Below, piece after piece: positions 8,081-17,405 of a stretch of 44,188 nt of DNA (position 1 is the first letter of the stretch; the number at the start of each line of letters is the position of its first letter). The DNA is taken from NCBI GenBank assembly GCA_013812655.1, contig JACCTC010000410.1:1-44188 (forward strand), given 5' to 3'. Both the position numbers and the translations under genes were made by a program. Source of the stretch: Deltaproteobacteria bacterium. Lineage in GTDB: Bacteria > Myxococcota_A > Polyangia > Haliangiales > Haliangiaceae. Under the pieces are notes generated by a model. The model was given only the letters and a program-made list of their open reading frames with translations. It did no database searches and was not told the origin of the DNA.

Positions 8081-9781
8081 GTGATTGGCTCGACCGTCGG
8101 CAGCTACCGCATCGTCGGCCAGATCGGCGTCGGTGGCATGGGCGCCGTCTATCGTGCCGAGCACACGCTGATCGGGCGGCTGGCCGCGGTCAAGTTGCTG
8201 CATCCCGAGATGACGGCGAACCGCGACATCGTCGGACGGTTCTTCAACGAGGCGAAGGCGACGACGGCGATCAAGCATCCCGGCATCGTCGAGATCTTCG
8301 ATTTCGGCTACATGCCGAGTGGCCACGCGTACATCGTCATGGAGCTCCTCGACGGGCAACCGCTGACCCAGCGCATGCACGAGCGGCGACGCGTGTCCGA
8401 GGGCGAGGCGGCGATGCTGATGCGCGATGTCTGCAGCGCGCTCGCCGCGGCGCACGCGAAGGGCATCGTCCATCGCGATCTCAAACCCGACAACATCTTC
8501 GTGATCCCCGACGTCGAGCACGGCGAGCGCACCAAGATCCTCGACTTCGGGATCGCGAAGCTCACCGACATCGGCCTCGCTGGGAATGCCACGAAGACCG
8601 GTTCGGTGCTCGGAACGCCGACATACATGTCTCCCGAGCAGTGTCGCGGCAGCGGCGATGTCGATCACCGCGCCGACCTCTACTCGATCGGCTGCATCCT
8701 GTACGAGCTCGTCGCCGGCCGTCCGCCGTTCGTGAACCGCGGAGCCGGCGAGCTGATCGGCTCGCACCTGTTCGTCGACCCCGAGCCGCCGTCGCGGCAT
8801 GTGTCGATCTCGCCGCAGCTCGAGGGGCTGATCATGGCGCTGCTCGCGAAGCAGCCCGAGCAGCGCGTGCAGTCCGCGCGCGAGCTCGGCGGCCTGCTGC
8901 TGCAGATCGCGCAGGCGAACGGGTGGGGCAACGATTTCAGGCACACCTCCGCAGTCCTCGCGGCGACCGAGACCGTGGTCCAGCATCACGCGGTAGCGCG
9001 AGGTCACACGCCTGCGCCCGGGCATCACACGCCCGCGCCGGCGCACCACACGCCCGCGCCGGCGCACCACACGCCCGCGCACGTCGCACCGGGACATCAC
9101 ACGCCAGCACCGGCGCACTTCACGCCGACGCATCACACGCCGGCACATCGCACGCCAGAGCCGCCCCGCCCCCATCACACGCCCGCGCATCTCACGCCGG
9201 AGCCGCAACACCCGCACCACACGCCGGCGCACCTCACGCCAGATCCCGCACGCTTCACACCGTCGCCCGTCGCGCCGGCGATGCCATCGCAAGCGCCACC
9301 TGGTCAACCGACGACGCTATCCGGGATGGCGAGCCAGGCGATGGGTGCGGGCAGCGCGCCGAAGCGGCGCCATGGCATCGTGATCGCGAGCTCCGCGATC
9401 GTCGCGATCGCGATCGGAATCGCGGTGGTCGTCGCGACGACCGGCAAGTCCGCTGACAAGTCGCCCCAGCCAGCGAGCCAGCCCGCCGAGGTTGCACCGT
9501 CTGCGGGATCGACGCCCGAGCCGAGATCGACGCCCGAGCCGAAATCGACGCCCGAGCCGGGCTCGACGCCCGAGCCGACGCCGCCGATCACCAAGCCCGA
9601 GCCGACGGGCACCGCGCCGATCGCAAAGCCCGTCGAGCCCGCCACCGGCTCGGCCGCGAAGCCGGTATTGACCACCGACAAGCCTGCCGTCGACAAGCAG
9701 GTCAAGCCCGCCGACAAGCCGGCGCGCAAGAAGCGGCCGAAGCCGAAGCCCGCTGACGATCTGCTCGAGACCGATCTGTGA
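8081..9781 (+). CDS. Transmembrane Ser/Thr protein kinase with His-Thr-Pro-Ala repeats
   Basis: Hanks-type kinase of 566 residues from GTG 8081; the start VIGSTVGSYRIVGQIG matches the usual first residues of myxobacterial kinases (GTG 8027 is an alternative). The N-terminal catalytic domain has GVGGMGAVY (16-24), the AVK lysine (38), HRDLKPDN (131-138), DFG (155-157) and MSPEQ, so it should be active. A juxtamembrane region (about 306-400) is a repetitive His/Thr/Pro/Ala stretch (HHTPAPA type). One TM follows (432-454), then an outer region with four STPEP repeats and a Lys/Pro-rich tail. The stop overlaps by one base the ATG of the secreted TPR protein downstream, suggesting a functional pair. 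No PASTA repeats are present. Confidence 0.93.
   Translation: MIGSTVGSYRIVGQIGVGGMGAVYRAEHTLIGRLAAVKLLHPEMTANRDIVGRFFNEAKATTAIKHPGIVEIFDFGYMPSGHAYIVMELLDGQPLTQRMHERRRVSEGEAAMLMRDVCSALAAAHAKGIVHRDLKPDNIFVIPDVEHGERTKILDFGIAKLTDIGLAGNATKTGSVLGTPTYMSPEQCRGSGDVDHRADLYSIGCILYELVAGRPPFVNRGAGELIGSHLFVDPEPPSRHVSISPQLEGLIMALLAKQPEQRVQSARELGGLLLQIAQANGWGNDFRHTSAVLAATETVVQHHAVARGHTPAPGHHTPAPAHHTPAPAHHTPAHVAPGHHTPAPAHFTPTHHTPAHRTPEPPRPHHTPAHLTPEPQHPHHTPAHLTPDPARFTPSPVAPAMPSQAPPGQPTTLSGMASQAMGAGSAPKRRHGIVIASSAIVAIAIGIAVVVATTGKSADKSPQPASQPAEVAPSAGSTPEPRSTPEPKSTPEPGSTPEPTPPITKPEPTGTAPIAKPVEPATGSAAKPVLTTDKPAVDKQVKPADKPARKKRPKPKPADDLLETDL
9026..9067 (+). repeat. Two perfect 21-bp tandem repeats inside the His-rich kinase linker
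   Basis: Two identical 21-base units (9026-9046 and 9047-9067) encode HTPAPAH and are followed by a partial third unit. Degenerate copies of the HHTPA coding unit continue over about 9005-9260. The repeat is in frame and codes for the juxtamembrane linker of the kinase, so its copy number could vary without frameshift only in whole units. Confidence 0.9.
9509..9577 (+). repeat. Four 18-bp coding repeats (STPEPx)
   Basis: Four copies of TCGACGCCCGAGCCG with a variable third-position triplet between them encode STPEPR, STPEPK, STPEPG and STPEP in the extracytoplasmic part of the kinase at 8081. This kind of Pro/Glu spacing is typical of stiff linkers through the periplasm or peptidoglycan. Confidence 0.9.
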
Positions 9782-10803
9782 TGCGCCGGCTCGCGATCGC
9801 GATCTCGTTCGGCTGCGGTCTCGCCGGCACCGCACTCGCGCAGCCGGCACCCGCGCCTGCGACCGATGCCGACCGCGAGAGCGCGAAGGCGCTCCTGCAG
9901 TCCGGCCTCAAGCTGTACGCCGCGAAGGACTACCTCGGCGCCCTCGCTGTCTTCCGCGACGCGTACGGACGGTTTCCGAGCAGCAAGATCCTGCTCAACA
10001 TCGGCACGACCCTGATCAAGCTCGATCGGCATGCCGAGGCCGCGAACGTCTACCAGCGCTACCTCGACGCGGCCGATAGCGATCCGACGAAGCGCGCCGA
10101 CGCCTTGAAGGCGCTCGCCGAGCTCGATCGCAAGGTCGGCGTCGTCGATCTCGCAGCCACGCCCGTCGATGCCGAGGTTCAGGTCGGCGACGGGGACTGG
10201 CAACCGGCGACCACGACGAAGCGTGTGCGGGTGACGCCCGGCGAGCACGTCGTGCGGTTCCGGCACCCGGATCACCATCCGCTCGAACGGCGCGTCACGC
10301 TTGTCGCCGGAGCGAGCGAGGCCCTGACCGTCACGCTCGAGGCACGAGTGGTCGTCGAGGCGCCGGTCGTGTTGCCGCCCGACGATTCGCTGCGCACGCG
10401 CTTCGAACCGGACCCGCGGTCGCGGTTCGGCGCCCTCGCGCTCGCCCACCTCGATCCCGTGAACCAAGGTGGCGCGGCGCTCGTCGGCGTCGCGGTCGAC
10501 GTCACCGGCGGGTTCGGCGTGCGCGGCGCGGCGATCCTCGGCCCGTACTTCGGCGGCTATGCCGGTGCGACGTTCGCGTTCCTGTCGGGCCGCGTCCGGC
10601 CCATCGTCGCCGCCGGCATCCCGGTCTTCAGCTCGAACGGCATGCGGGTCGCGCTGCGTGGCGCCGGCGGGGTCGAGCTGTCCCTGGGCCGTCACCTCGC
10701 ATTGATCGCCGAGCTCGGCGTCGAGTACCTGGTCAACCCCGAGGCGAGCGTGGAGTCTGCGACGCTGTTCGTGCCGGCGATCGGCGCGGCCGGCCGGCTC
10801 TGA
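9781..10803 (+). CDS. Secreted TPR and PEGA-domain protein, probable partner of the upstream kinase
   Basis: The product is 340 residues from ATG 9781, which shares its A with the kinase stop (TGATG); a GTG immediately before would add one residue. A signal peptide (MRRLAIAISFG...TALA, cleavage before QPAP) is followed by TPR-like helices (about 30-110: ALLQSGLKLYAAKDYLGALA, ILLNIGTTLIKLDRHAEAA). A PEGA-like beta domain comes next (about 115-185: VVDLAATPVDAEVQVGDG...GEHVVRFRHPDH). The C-terminal third alternates short Gly-rich hydrophobic strands (GVRGAAILGPYFGGYAGATF), consistent with a small outer-membrane-type barrel or sheet. Role inferred: periplasmic or outer-membrane partner of the receptor kinase. 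Confidence 0.85.
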   Translation: MRRLAIAISFGCGLAGTALAQPAPAPATDADRESAKALLQSGLKLYAAKDYLGALAVFRDAYGRFPSSKILLNIGTTLIKLDRHAEAANVYQRYLDAADSDPTKRADALKALAELDRKVGVVDLAATPVDAEVQVGDGDWQPATTTKRVRVTPGEHVVRFRHPDHHPLERRVTLVAGASEALTVTLEARVVVEAPVVLPPDDSLRTRFEPDPRSRFGALALAHLDPVNQGGAALVGVAVDVTGGFGVRGAAILGPYFGGYAGATFAFLSGRVRPIVAAGIPVFSSNGMRVALRGAGGVELSLGRHLALIAELGVEYLVNPEASVESATLFVPAIGAAGRL

Positions 10804-10953
10804 GCGATGCCGAGCGGCTCCGAGCGCCTTCGAGCTGCGATGCCTGGCGCGCGATTTATCCCGAGGTGACGGCGTGATGCCGGATCTGGTATCACCACGG
10901 GCGCGTCCCGACGGCATATTCCGTCGACACGACACGTTGATCGGATAGGCGCG

Positions 10954-12370
<1,417 letters not shown>

Positions 12371-12399
<29 letters not shown>

Positions 12400-12949
12400 G
12401 CTTCTCGCCAGCAGGCTGGCGTCTGCGATGACCGCCGGCGTGCTGGCGTCCGCGCTGACTGCCGGCGTGGTGATGTCGGTGGTAACCGCCGGCGCCTGCA
12501 GCAAGCGGAGCGATGCACCGCCATCGCCGGTGATCGCGAAGTCGCGTGCACTCGCCGACCAGGCGTGCGCCTGCACGACCGTCGCGTGCGCCGATCCGAT
12601 CGATCGCCAGTGGGCCGCGCTGGCGTCCGAGACGAGCGCGAGCCTCGCGGCGGACGATGTTGACGCGATGGCCGAGGAATCCCAGCGCTACCTGCGCTGC
12701 CTGGTCAAGGTGCCGCTCACGCCGGCCGCGCTGCTCGAGCACGCGCGCGCGCTCGCCGATCAGGTGTGTGCGTGTGGCGCCGACGCCGCGTGCGCGCGTC
12801 CGCTGCAGCTGGAGCTCGATCGTCGCCTGCTCTGGACGTTCGCGACCCAGGCGAAGTTCGAGCCGGCGCAGCAGACCGAGCTCTCGCAGCTGCTGCAAAA
12901 CTTCTCGACGTGCGCACTGAAAGCCGGCGTCGAGCCCACACCGAAGTGA
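12371..12949 (+). CDS. Putative lipoprotein with duplicated CxC motif, unknown
   Basis: The 192-residue product overlaps the end of murC. Its N terminus has a basic start (MNRARPLRGE) and a hydrophobic region built of three 9-residue repeats (LASAMTAGV, LASALTAGV, VMSVVTAGA) leading to a lipobox-like AGAC with Cys43. The mature part holds an internal duplication: RALADQACACTTVACADP (59-76) and RALADQVCACGADAACARP (127-145), each with CAC and a third Cys, suggesting a paired disulfide or metal site. The rest is helical and Ala-rich. Later ATGs (12428, 12473) are possible starts. No family was recognised. It sits between murC and murB, with a GTGA overlap to murB if the latter starts at 12946. 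Confidence 0.7.
12416..12496 (+). repeat. Three 27-bp tandem repeats forming a signal-peptide core
   Basis: Three consecutive 27-base units (12416-12442, 12443-12469, 12470-12496) encode LASAMTAGV, LASALTAGV and VMSVVTAGA. The first two differ at three bases; the third is diverged but keeps the ACCGCCGGCG ending. The first starts immediately downstream of the murC stop. Confidence 0.85.
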
Positions 12950-12957
12950 GCGCCGGC

Positions 12958-14004
12958 ATGGACGTCTCGTGCGACGTACCGCTCGCGCCGAGGACGACCC
13001 TCGGGGTCGGCGGTGTTGCCCGGCGATTCGGCACGGTGACCTCGATCGACGAGCTCCGCGACGCGCTCGCCGATGCCGCCGCGATCGGCGAGCCCGTCCT
13101 CGTGCTCGCCGGCGGCTCGAACCTCGTCGTGCGCGATGGCGGCTGGCATGGCCTCGCGGTCGCGATCGCGCTGCCCGGGATCGCGATCGTCGACGACGGT
13201 GACACCGCGACGGTGACCGCGGCCGCCGGCGTCGTGTGGGACGACCTCGTCGCGCAGTGTCTCGATGCCGGACTCGCGGGTGTCGAGTGCCTGTCGGGGA
13301 TCCCCGGGCTCGTCGGGGCGACGCCGATGCAGAACGTGGGCGCGTATGGCCAGGAGGTCGCCGATACGATCGAGTGGGTCCGCGTCCTCGATCGCCACAC
13401 CGGCCAGCTCGAGACGTTTCGCAAGGCTGCCTGCGGCTTCGCGTATCGCACGAGCCTGTTCAAGGGCAGCACGCGGTGGATCGTCGTCGAGGTCCAGTTC
13501 CGGCTCGCGCGCGATCGGCGGGCGGCGCCGCTTCGCTATCCCGAGCTGTCACGCGCGCTCGGCGTCGCCGACGGTGGCCGCGCGCCACTCGCCGACGTCC
13601 GGCGCACGGTGATCGAGCTGCGTCGCGGCAAGGGCATGGTCGTCGATGCCGCGGATCCCGAGTCGCGCAGCGCCGGCTCGTTCTTCGTCAACCCGATCGT
13701 GAATTCGGTGCAGCTCGCTGCGCTCGAGTCGAGGCTGCCGGCCGGCACGACGATGCCGCGGTTTGCCGCATCCGGGGGACTCACCAAGCTGAGCGCCGGC
13801 TGGCTGATCGAGCACGCTGGTTTCGCGAAGGGCTACACGGTCGGCCGCGTCGGGATCTCGCGCAAGCATGCGCTCGCCCTTGTGAACCGCGGCGGCGCGA
13901 CGACCACCGAGCTGCTCGCGCTCGCCCACGAGATCCAGCAGGGCGTGCACGCGGCCTTCGGGATCGAGCTCGTGCCCGAGCCGGTGATCGTCGGCGTCGA
14001 CTGA
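12958..14004 (+). CDS. murB: UDP-N-acetylenolpyruvoylglucosamine reductase (MurB, type I)
   Basis: MurB is an FAD enzyme that reduces UDP-GlcNAc-enolpyruvate to UDP-MurNAc with NADPH. From ATG 12958 the product has 348 residues; GTG 12946, which overlaps the previous stop as GTGA, would add four residues and is equally possible. Visible motifs are RTTLGVGG (FAD-domain entry), AGGSNLVV, GIPGLVGATPMQNVGAYGQE, and YRTSLFK, whose Tyr/Lys loop marks a type I enzyme like that of E. coli. The three catalytic residues expected in the family are present: Arg164 (YRTS), Ser241 (AGSFF) and Glu341 (EPVIVG). Confidence 0.96.
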   Translation: MDVSCDVPLAPRTTLGVGGVARRFGTVTSIDELRDALADAAAIGEPVLVLAGGSNLVVRDGGWHGLAVAIALPGIAIVDDGDTATVTAAAGVVWDDLVAQCLDAGLAGVECLSGIPGLVGATPMQNVGAYGQEVADTIEWVRVLDRHTGQLETFRKAACGFAYRTSLFKGSTRWIVVEVQFRLARDRRAAPLRYPELSRALGVADGGRAPLADVRRTVIELRRGKGMVVDAADPESRSAGSFFVNPIVNSVQLAALESRLPAGTTMPRFAASGGLTKLSAGWLIEHAGFAKGYTVGRVGISRKHALALVNRGGATTTELLALAHEIQQGVHAAFGIELVPEPVIVGVD

Positions 14005-14027
14005 GCCGCAGCTGATATGCTCGCGCG

Positions 14028-15536
14028 ATGCGCTGGTGGCTGTGCATCTGGGTCGTGCTGCACGCCCGCGCCACCGAAGCCGACATCCTCGATGTCGTCC
14101 GCGGTGCCACGCAACAATGGGCGCCGACGCAGGAGGCGAAGATCGGCCGCCAGCTCCAGAAGTTGCAGGAGCTCCACCAGCAGATCGACGGCGCGATCTT
14201 GCTGGCGACGATGTACCTCGAGAGCAACCCGGTGCACGGCGCCGGGGTCGACGTCAGCGCCACGGCAGGCGGGGGGGGCGACATCGATCGAGGCGGAGCG
14301 GACGCCTCGGTCCTGGCATCCGCACACGTCGACGGCGAGAAGTGCTCGTTCGTTCGCGCCGATCTCCTCGTGCGTGGCCGCACCGCGACGAGCGTCGATG
14401 ACCGCGCGCGCGGCAGCGTCGACGGCTCGGGCTCGCTGTGTATCCCCGACGGTATCGATCTCACGGCGATGGCGGAGGGCGTCCCGATCTCGGTGTTCCC
14501 GATCCGCGCCCGCGCGTTCGCCGCGCTGAACAAGACGCCGTCGCTGACCGCGTCTCGCGCGATCATCCCCGAGCCCTACAGTGAGCTCGGCTGGGGCGTG
14601 TGGATGGAGGGCATGCGGTACCTGCGCCACCGTGGCGAGTACTACTGGGCGTTCCCCGGCATCTCGGTCGAGCAGCGCTACCACTGGCGGGGCTTCCCCG
14701 ACGGTGAGGCATCCCGGCAGGAGATCGTCGCCGACGCATATTTCTTCCGGCTCGGTCACCGGCGCCGCGCGACCGCGCTCGCCGACCGCGCGATCGACAT
14801 CTTCGGCTTCGGGTTCCACGGCGTGCAGGACAAGGCCGGCACCGCGGTCGGCGAGTTCTGGCCGCTACGGATCACGGGCTTCGGGTTCGGGACCGACCGC
14901 GTGCTCGCCGATCTGACGGTCGGCGTCAGCGGCACCGGCACGATCACGTCCGAGGACACCGTGATCGATAGCTCCGAGGTCCCCGACAAGGCGATCGCGT
15001 TCGTCCACGCGGCGCTGTCGTTCGGCGACCGCCGCACCGGTTTCGGCGTGACCTACGATCGCGGGCTCGATACCAACCTCCTCGCCGAGCTCGTGCAGGA
15101 GGACCGCGGTTCGGCATGGACGCGGTTCCAGCGCGGGCCGCTCCAGGTCAGCGCCGCAGCGTTCGCGGCCCGCGCGATCCACTATCCCGACAAGGTCATC
15201 CGCGGCGAGGAGCAGATCGTCGGCGGCACGCTCGACGGCTCGTACCCGCTCGGCGGCGGCGTCGCGCTCGGGTTGTCGATCGAGGGCACGCACTCGCTGC
15301 GCCGCGACGCGGTCCTCGATGGCCGGGTCGCGCCGGATGGCGTCCGCGCGTTCGCGTCGATCACGATCACCCACTCGCTCGCGCGCTGGGTCGCGCCACC
15401 GCCGGAGCCAGCGCCCGTGCCGGCGCCAATACTGGATCCGGACGCGCCGGCCGTGCCCCCGACGGATCCCGCCGCTCCCATCGGTCCTCCCGAGCAGCCG
15501 CCGTCTCCTGAGCCCACGCCGCAGCCGCCCGCGTGA
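14028..15536 (+). CDS. Large exported protein of unknown function with Pro-rich tail
   Basis: The 502-residue product starts at ATG 14028, 23 bases after murB. A short signal peptide (MRWWLCIWVVLHARA) precedes a helical, Gln-rich stretch (about 30-65) and a long beta-type region with alternating aromatic and Gly residues (for example YWAFPGISVEQRYHWRGF, IFGFGFHGVQ, RITGFGFGTDRVL), which suggests a beta-barrel or beta-sandwich in the outer membrane. Repeated ...SLSF/SITI-like strands occur towards residue 450. The last 50 residues are Pro/Ala/Glu-rich. No family was recognised. The coding sequence carries a G8 tract at 14271-14278. Position between murB and ddl suggests an envelope role. Confidence 0.75.
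   Translation: MRWWLCIWVVLHARATEADILDVVRGATQQWAPTQEAKIGRQLQKLQELHQQIDGAILLATMYLESNPVHGAGVDVSATAGGGGDIDRGGADASVLASAHVDGEKCSFVRADLLVRGRTATSVDDRARGSVDGSGSLCIPDGIDLTAMAEGVPISVFPIRARAFAALNKTPSLTASRAIIPEPYSELGWGVWMEGMRYLRHRGEYYWAFPGISVEQRYHWRGFPDGEASRQEIVADAYFFRLGHRRRATALADRAIDIFGFGFHGVQDKAGTAVGEFWPLRITGFGFGTDRVLADLTVGVSGTGTITSEDTVIDSSEVPDKAIAFVHAALSFGDRRTGFGVTYDRGLDTNLLAELVQEDRGSAWTRFQRGPLQVSAAAFAARAIHYPDKVIRGEEQIVGGTLDGSYPLGGGVALGLSIEGTHSLRRDAVLDGRVAPDGVRAFASITITHSLARWVAPPPEPAPVPAPILDPDAPAVPPTDPAAPIGPPEQPPSPEPTPQPPA
14271..14278 (+). repeat. G8 homopolymer inside a coding sequence
   Basis: A run of eight G within the 14028-15536 gene, coding for part of a Gly4 stretch after SATA. Such tracts can slip during replication or sequencing and would frameshift the protein at about residue 80. 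Confidence 0.8.
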
Positions 15537-15586
15537 AATCGCCGAACAAAAACTGACCCGGCACGTTCGGAGCGCTAGAAAGAATC

Positions 15587-16528
15587 ATGCTCCATCCGTT
15601 CACGGGCAAGCGCATCGCCGTCCTCATGGGCGGACTGTCGGCGGAGCGCGAGGTCTCGCTGAACACCGGTGCCGGCGTGCTCGCCGCGTTCACCACGCGC
15701 GGCTGGGACGTCGTCGCCATCGACTGGAAGGCAGGCACGAGCCTCGCCCAGCTCGTCGAGGACTCCGGTGCCGACGCGGTGTGGAACGCCTTGCACGGCA
15801 CCTGGGGCGAGGATGGTGCGGTGCAGGGCCTCTGCGCCTGCCTCCGCATGCCGTGCACCGGCTCGGGCATCCTCGCGAGTGCGCTCGCGATGGACAAGGT
15901 GATGTCGAAGCGGATCTTCGAGTCCAAGGGCGTGCCGACGCCGCGCTGGCGCGTGCTGCCGCACGACGGGCCCGCGAGCGGCAGTGACGCGCTCGACGCG
16001 CTCGCCGACTGGTCGATGCCGTGCGTGATCAAGCCGGCGAACGAGGGCAGCTCGGTCGGCGTCAGCATCGTCGAGCACCGGAGCGAGCTGGTCGCGGCGG
16101 TCGCGGCCGCGCGCAAGTTTCACGGCCCGGTGATCGTCGAGGAGTACATCGCCGGTACCGAGGTGTTTGTCGGCATCCTCAACGGCCGCGTGCTCGGCTC
16201 GGTCGAGGTGCGTCCGGCCACGAAGTTTTACGACTACGAGGCGAAGTACAAGCGCACCGACACCAAGTACCTGGTGCCGCCGGAGCTGCCCGCCGACGTG
16301 ATCACACGCTGCGAAGGCTACGCGCTCGCGGCCTACGAGGCGCTTGGCTGTAGCGGCCACGCGCGTCCGGACATCCGGCTGCGACCGAACGGCGAGGCGT
16401 TCGTGCTCGAGGTCAACACGCTGCCCGGCATGACGGCGACGAGCCTGTTGCCGAAGATCGCCAAGCACGCGGGCATGGACTACGGCACGCTCTGCGAGGA
16501 GATCCTCGCGAGCGCCTCGACGCTCTGA
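15587..16528 (+). CDS. ddl: D-alanine--D-alanine ligase
   Basis: Ddl makes D-Ala-D-Ala for the stem peptide through an ATP-grasp reaction. The 313-residue product starts at ATG 15587 with an AGAAAGA ribosome site a few bases upstream. Motifs are RIAVLMGGLSAEREVSL (N-domain), HGTWGEDGAVQG, CTGSGILASALAMDK, KPANEGSSVGVS, EEYIAGTEVFVG, the omega-loop FYDYEAKYKRTDTKY, and the metal- and phosphate-binding EVNTLPGMTATSLLPK near the C terminus. ARPDIRL takes the place of the commoner RVDF motif but keeps the Asp. Length and order match dcw-type DdlB. The next gene is convergent, so this ends the middle dcw segment. Confidence 0.96.
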   Translation: MLHPFTGKRIAVLMGGLSAEREVSLNTGAGVLAAFTTRGWDVVAIDWKAGTSLAQLVEDSGADAVWNALHGTWGEDGAVQGLCACLRMPCTGSGILASALAMDKVMSKRIFESKGVPTPRWRVLPHDGPASGSDALDALADWSMPCVIKPANEGSSVGVSIVEHRSELVAAVAAARKFHGPVIVEEYIAGTEVFVGILNGRVLGSVEVRPATKFYDYEAKYKRTDTKYLVPPELPADVITRCEGYALAAYEALGCSGHARPDIRLRPNGEAFVLEVNTLPGMTATSLLPKIAKHAGMDYGTLCEEILASASTL

Positions 16529-16603
16529 GCGCCGAAACGACCGCGTCCGAAAACCCGAACGGCGACCACGCAGGCCGCCGTCGCTGCAGAAGCTGCTAGC
16601 CGA

Positions 16604-17305
16604 TCACTTCTTGCAGGTCATCTCGTAGACGGGCTTCCAGGTCTTACCCTTGTCCATCGAGATCTCGCCGGAAGCCTTGGTCCCGGTCTTCACGGTCGTC
16701 AGGTCGAGGTGGTCGCGGAACATGCCGGCGCCCATCGGGCCCATCGTGTCGATGTTCCAGTCGAGCTTGGCGACGCCATCCTTGGCGCCGTCCGACGTGC
16801 CGACGTACTGGTTGCCCATGCTGTCGACCGAGACCCGGCGCCACTTCTTCGAGCCCGGAGCGTACGTCGAGTAGGCGACCATCTTGAACGAGCCGCGGGC
16901 GCTCCTGACGTCCATCGTCTCGGAGATCCACCACTTGTCGAGATCGAGCTTGGTCTTGACGGTCGCGGTCATCTTCGCGCTCGTGCCATCGGCATTGATC
17001 TCGCTGCCCGTGCAGCGCCAGGTGCCGACGACGAGCTTCGCCATGTCGGCGACCTCGACCGGCGGCTTCGGCGTTTCCATCTTGACCACGGTCTTCGCGT
17101 CGAGCTTGGCGTCGGCCTTCACGTCCAGCTTCGCGTCAGTCTTCGGAGGCGCGGTCTTCACGTCCGGCTTCACGGCCGCCTTCGCGTCCACCTTGACGTC
17201 GGCCTTGGCGTCGGCCTTGATCGGCGCCCTCGGGTCGACCTTTGGCTGCGCCGCAGCCACGCCAACCAGGCCAACCATCGTCAGAGTCGCGATCGTGATC
17301 TTCAT
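16604..17305 (-). CDS. Secreted DUF1579-like protein with Lys/Asp repeats
   Basis: The start is chosen at 17305 because AGGAG lies exactly six bases upstream; an ATG two codons earlier would sit on top of the ribosome site. The 233-residue product has a signal peptide (MKITIATLTMVGLVGVAAA), a 55-residue low-complexity stretch of KADAKADVKVDAK-type repeats (about 27-75), then a beta-rich domain (VVGTWRCTGSEINADG, KWWISETMDV, SMGNQYVG, KTGTKASGEISMDKGKTW, YEMTCKK) that resembles DUF1579-type barrel proteins with two Cys. It is probably periplasmic; the ligand is unknown. It is divergent from the lipoprotein gene at 17406. Confidence 0.8.
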   Translation of the reverse strand: MKITIATLTMVGLVGVAAAQPKVDPRAPIKADAKADVKVDAKAAVKPDVKTAPPKTDAKLDVKADAKLDAKTVVKMETPKPPVEVADMAKLVVGTWRCTGSEINADGTSAKMTATVKTKLDLDKWWISETMDVRSARGSFKMVAYSTYAPGSKKWRRVSVDSMGNQYVGTSDGAKDGVAKLDWNIDTMGPMGAGMFRDHLDLTTVKTGTKASGEISMDKGKTWKPVYEMTCKK

Positions 17306-17331
17306 TTGCATCTCCTGTGGAAACTCGGCGC

Positions 17332-17339
17332 ACTATACT
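17332..17339. promoter_or_regulatory. Overlapping divergent -10 elements (ACTATACT)
   Basis: The octamer ACTATACT reads TATACT at 17334-17339 on the + strand and TATAGT at 17337-17332 on the - strand, each a five-of-six match to the sigma70 -10 box. The leftward one would give a leader of about 20 bases carrying the strong AGGAG of the gene starting at 17305. The rightward one would serve the lipoprotein gene at 17406. No convincing -35 box is seen for either. Confidence 0.45.
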
Positions 17340-17405
17340 CATCGACCGACGGAAACCTGCCGCTCGAACGTGGGTCCCATAGACGTGCTCTGCAGATCGC
17401 GATTC

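Noticed and set aside
6159-8084. Plus-strand open frame of 641 codons
   Set aside because: Antisense shadow of the ASH-repeat lipoprotein; composition is dominated by Arg, Asp and Gly without fold patterns.
9005-9260. CRISPR-like repeats
   Set aside because: The repeats are in frame, coding, contiguous and without unique spacers.
8081-9781. PASTA-type kinase (PknB-like), because it lies among division genes
   Set aside because: The outer part has STPEP and Lys/Pro repeats and no PASTA domain.
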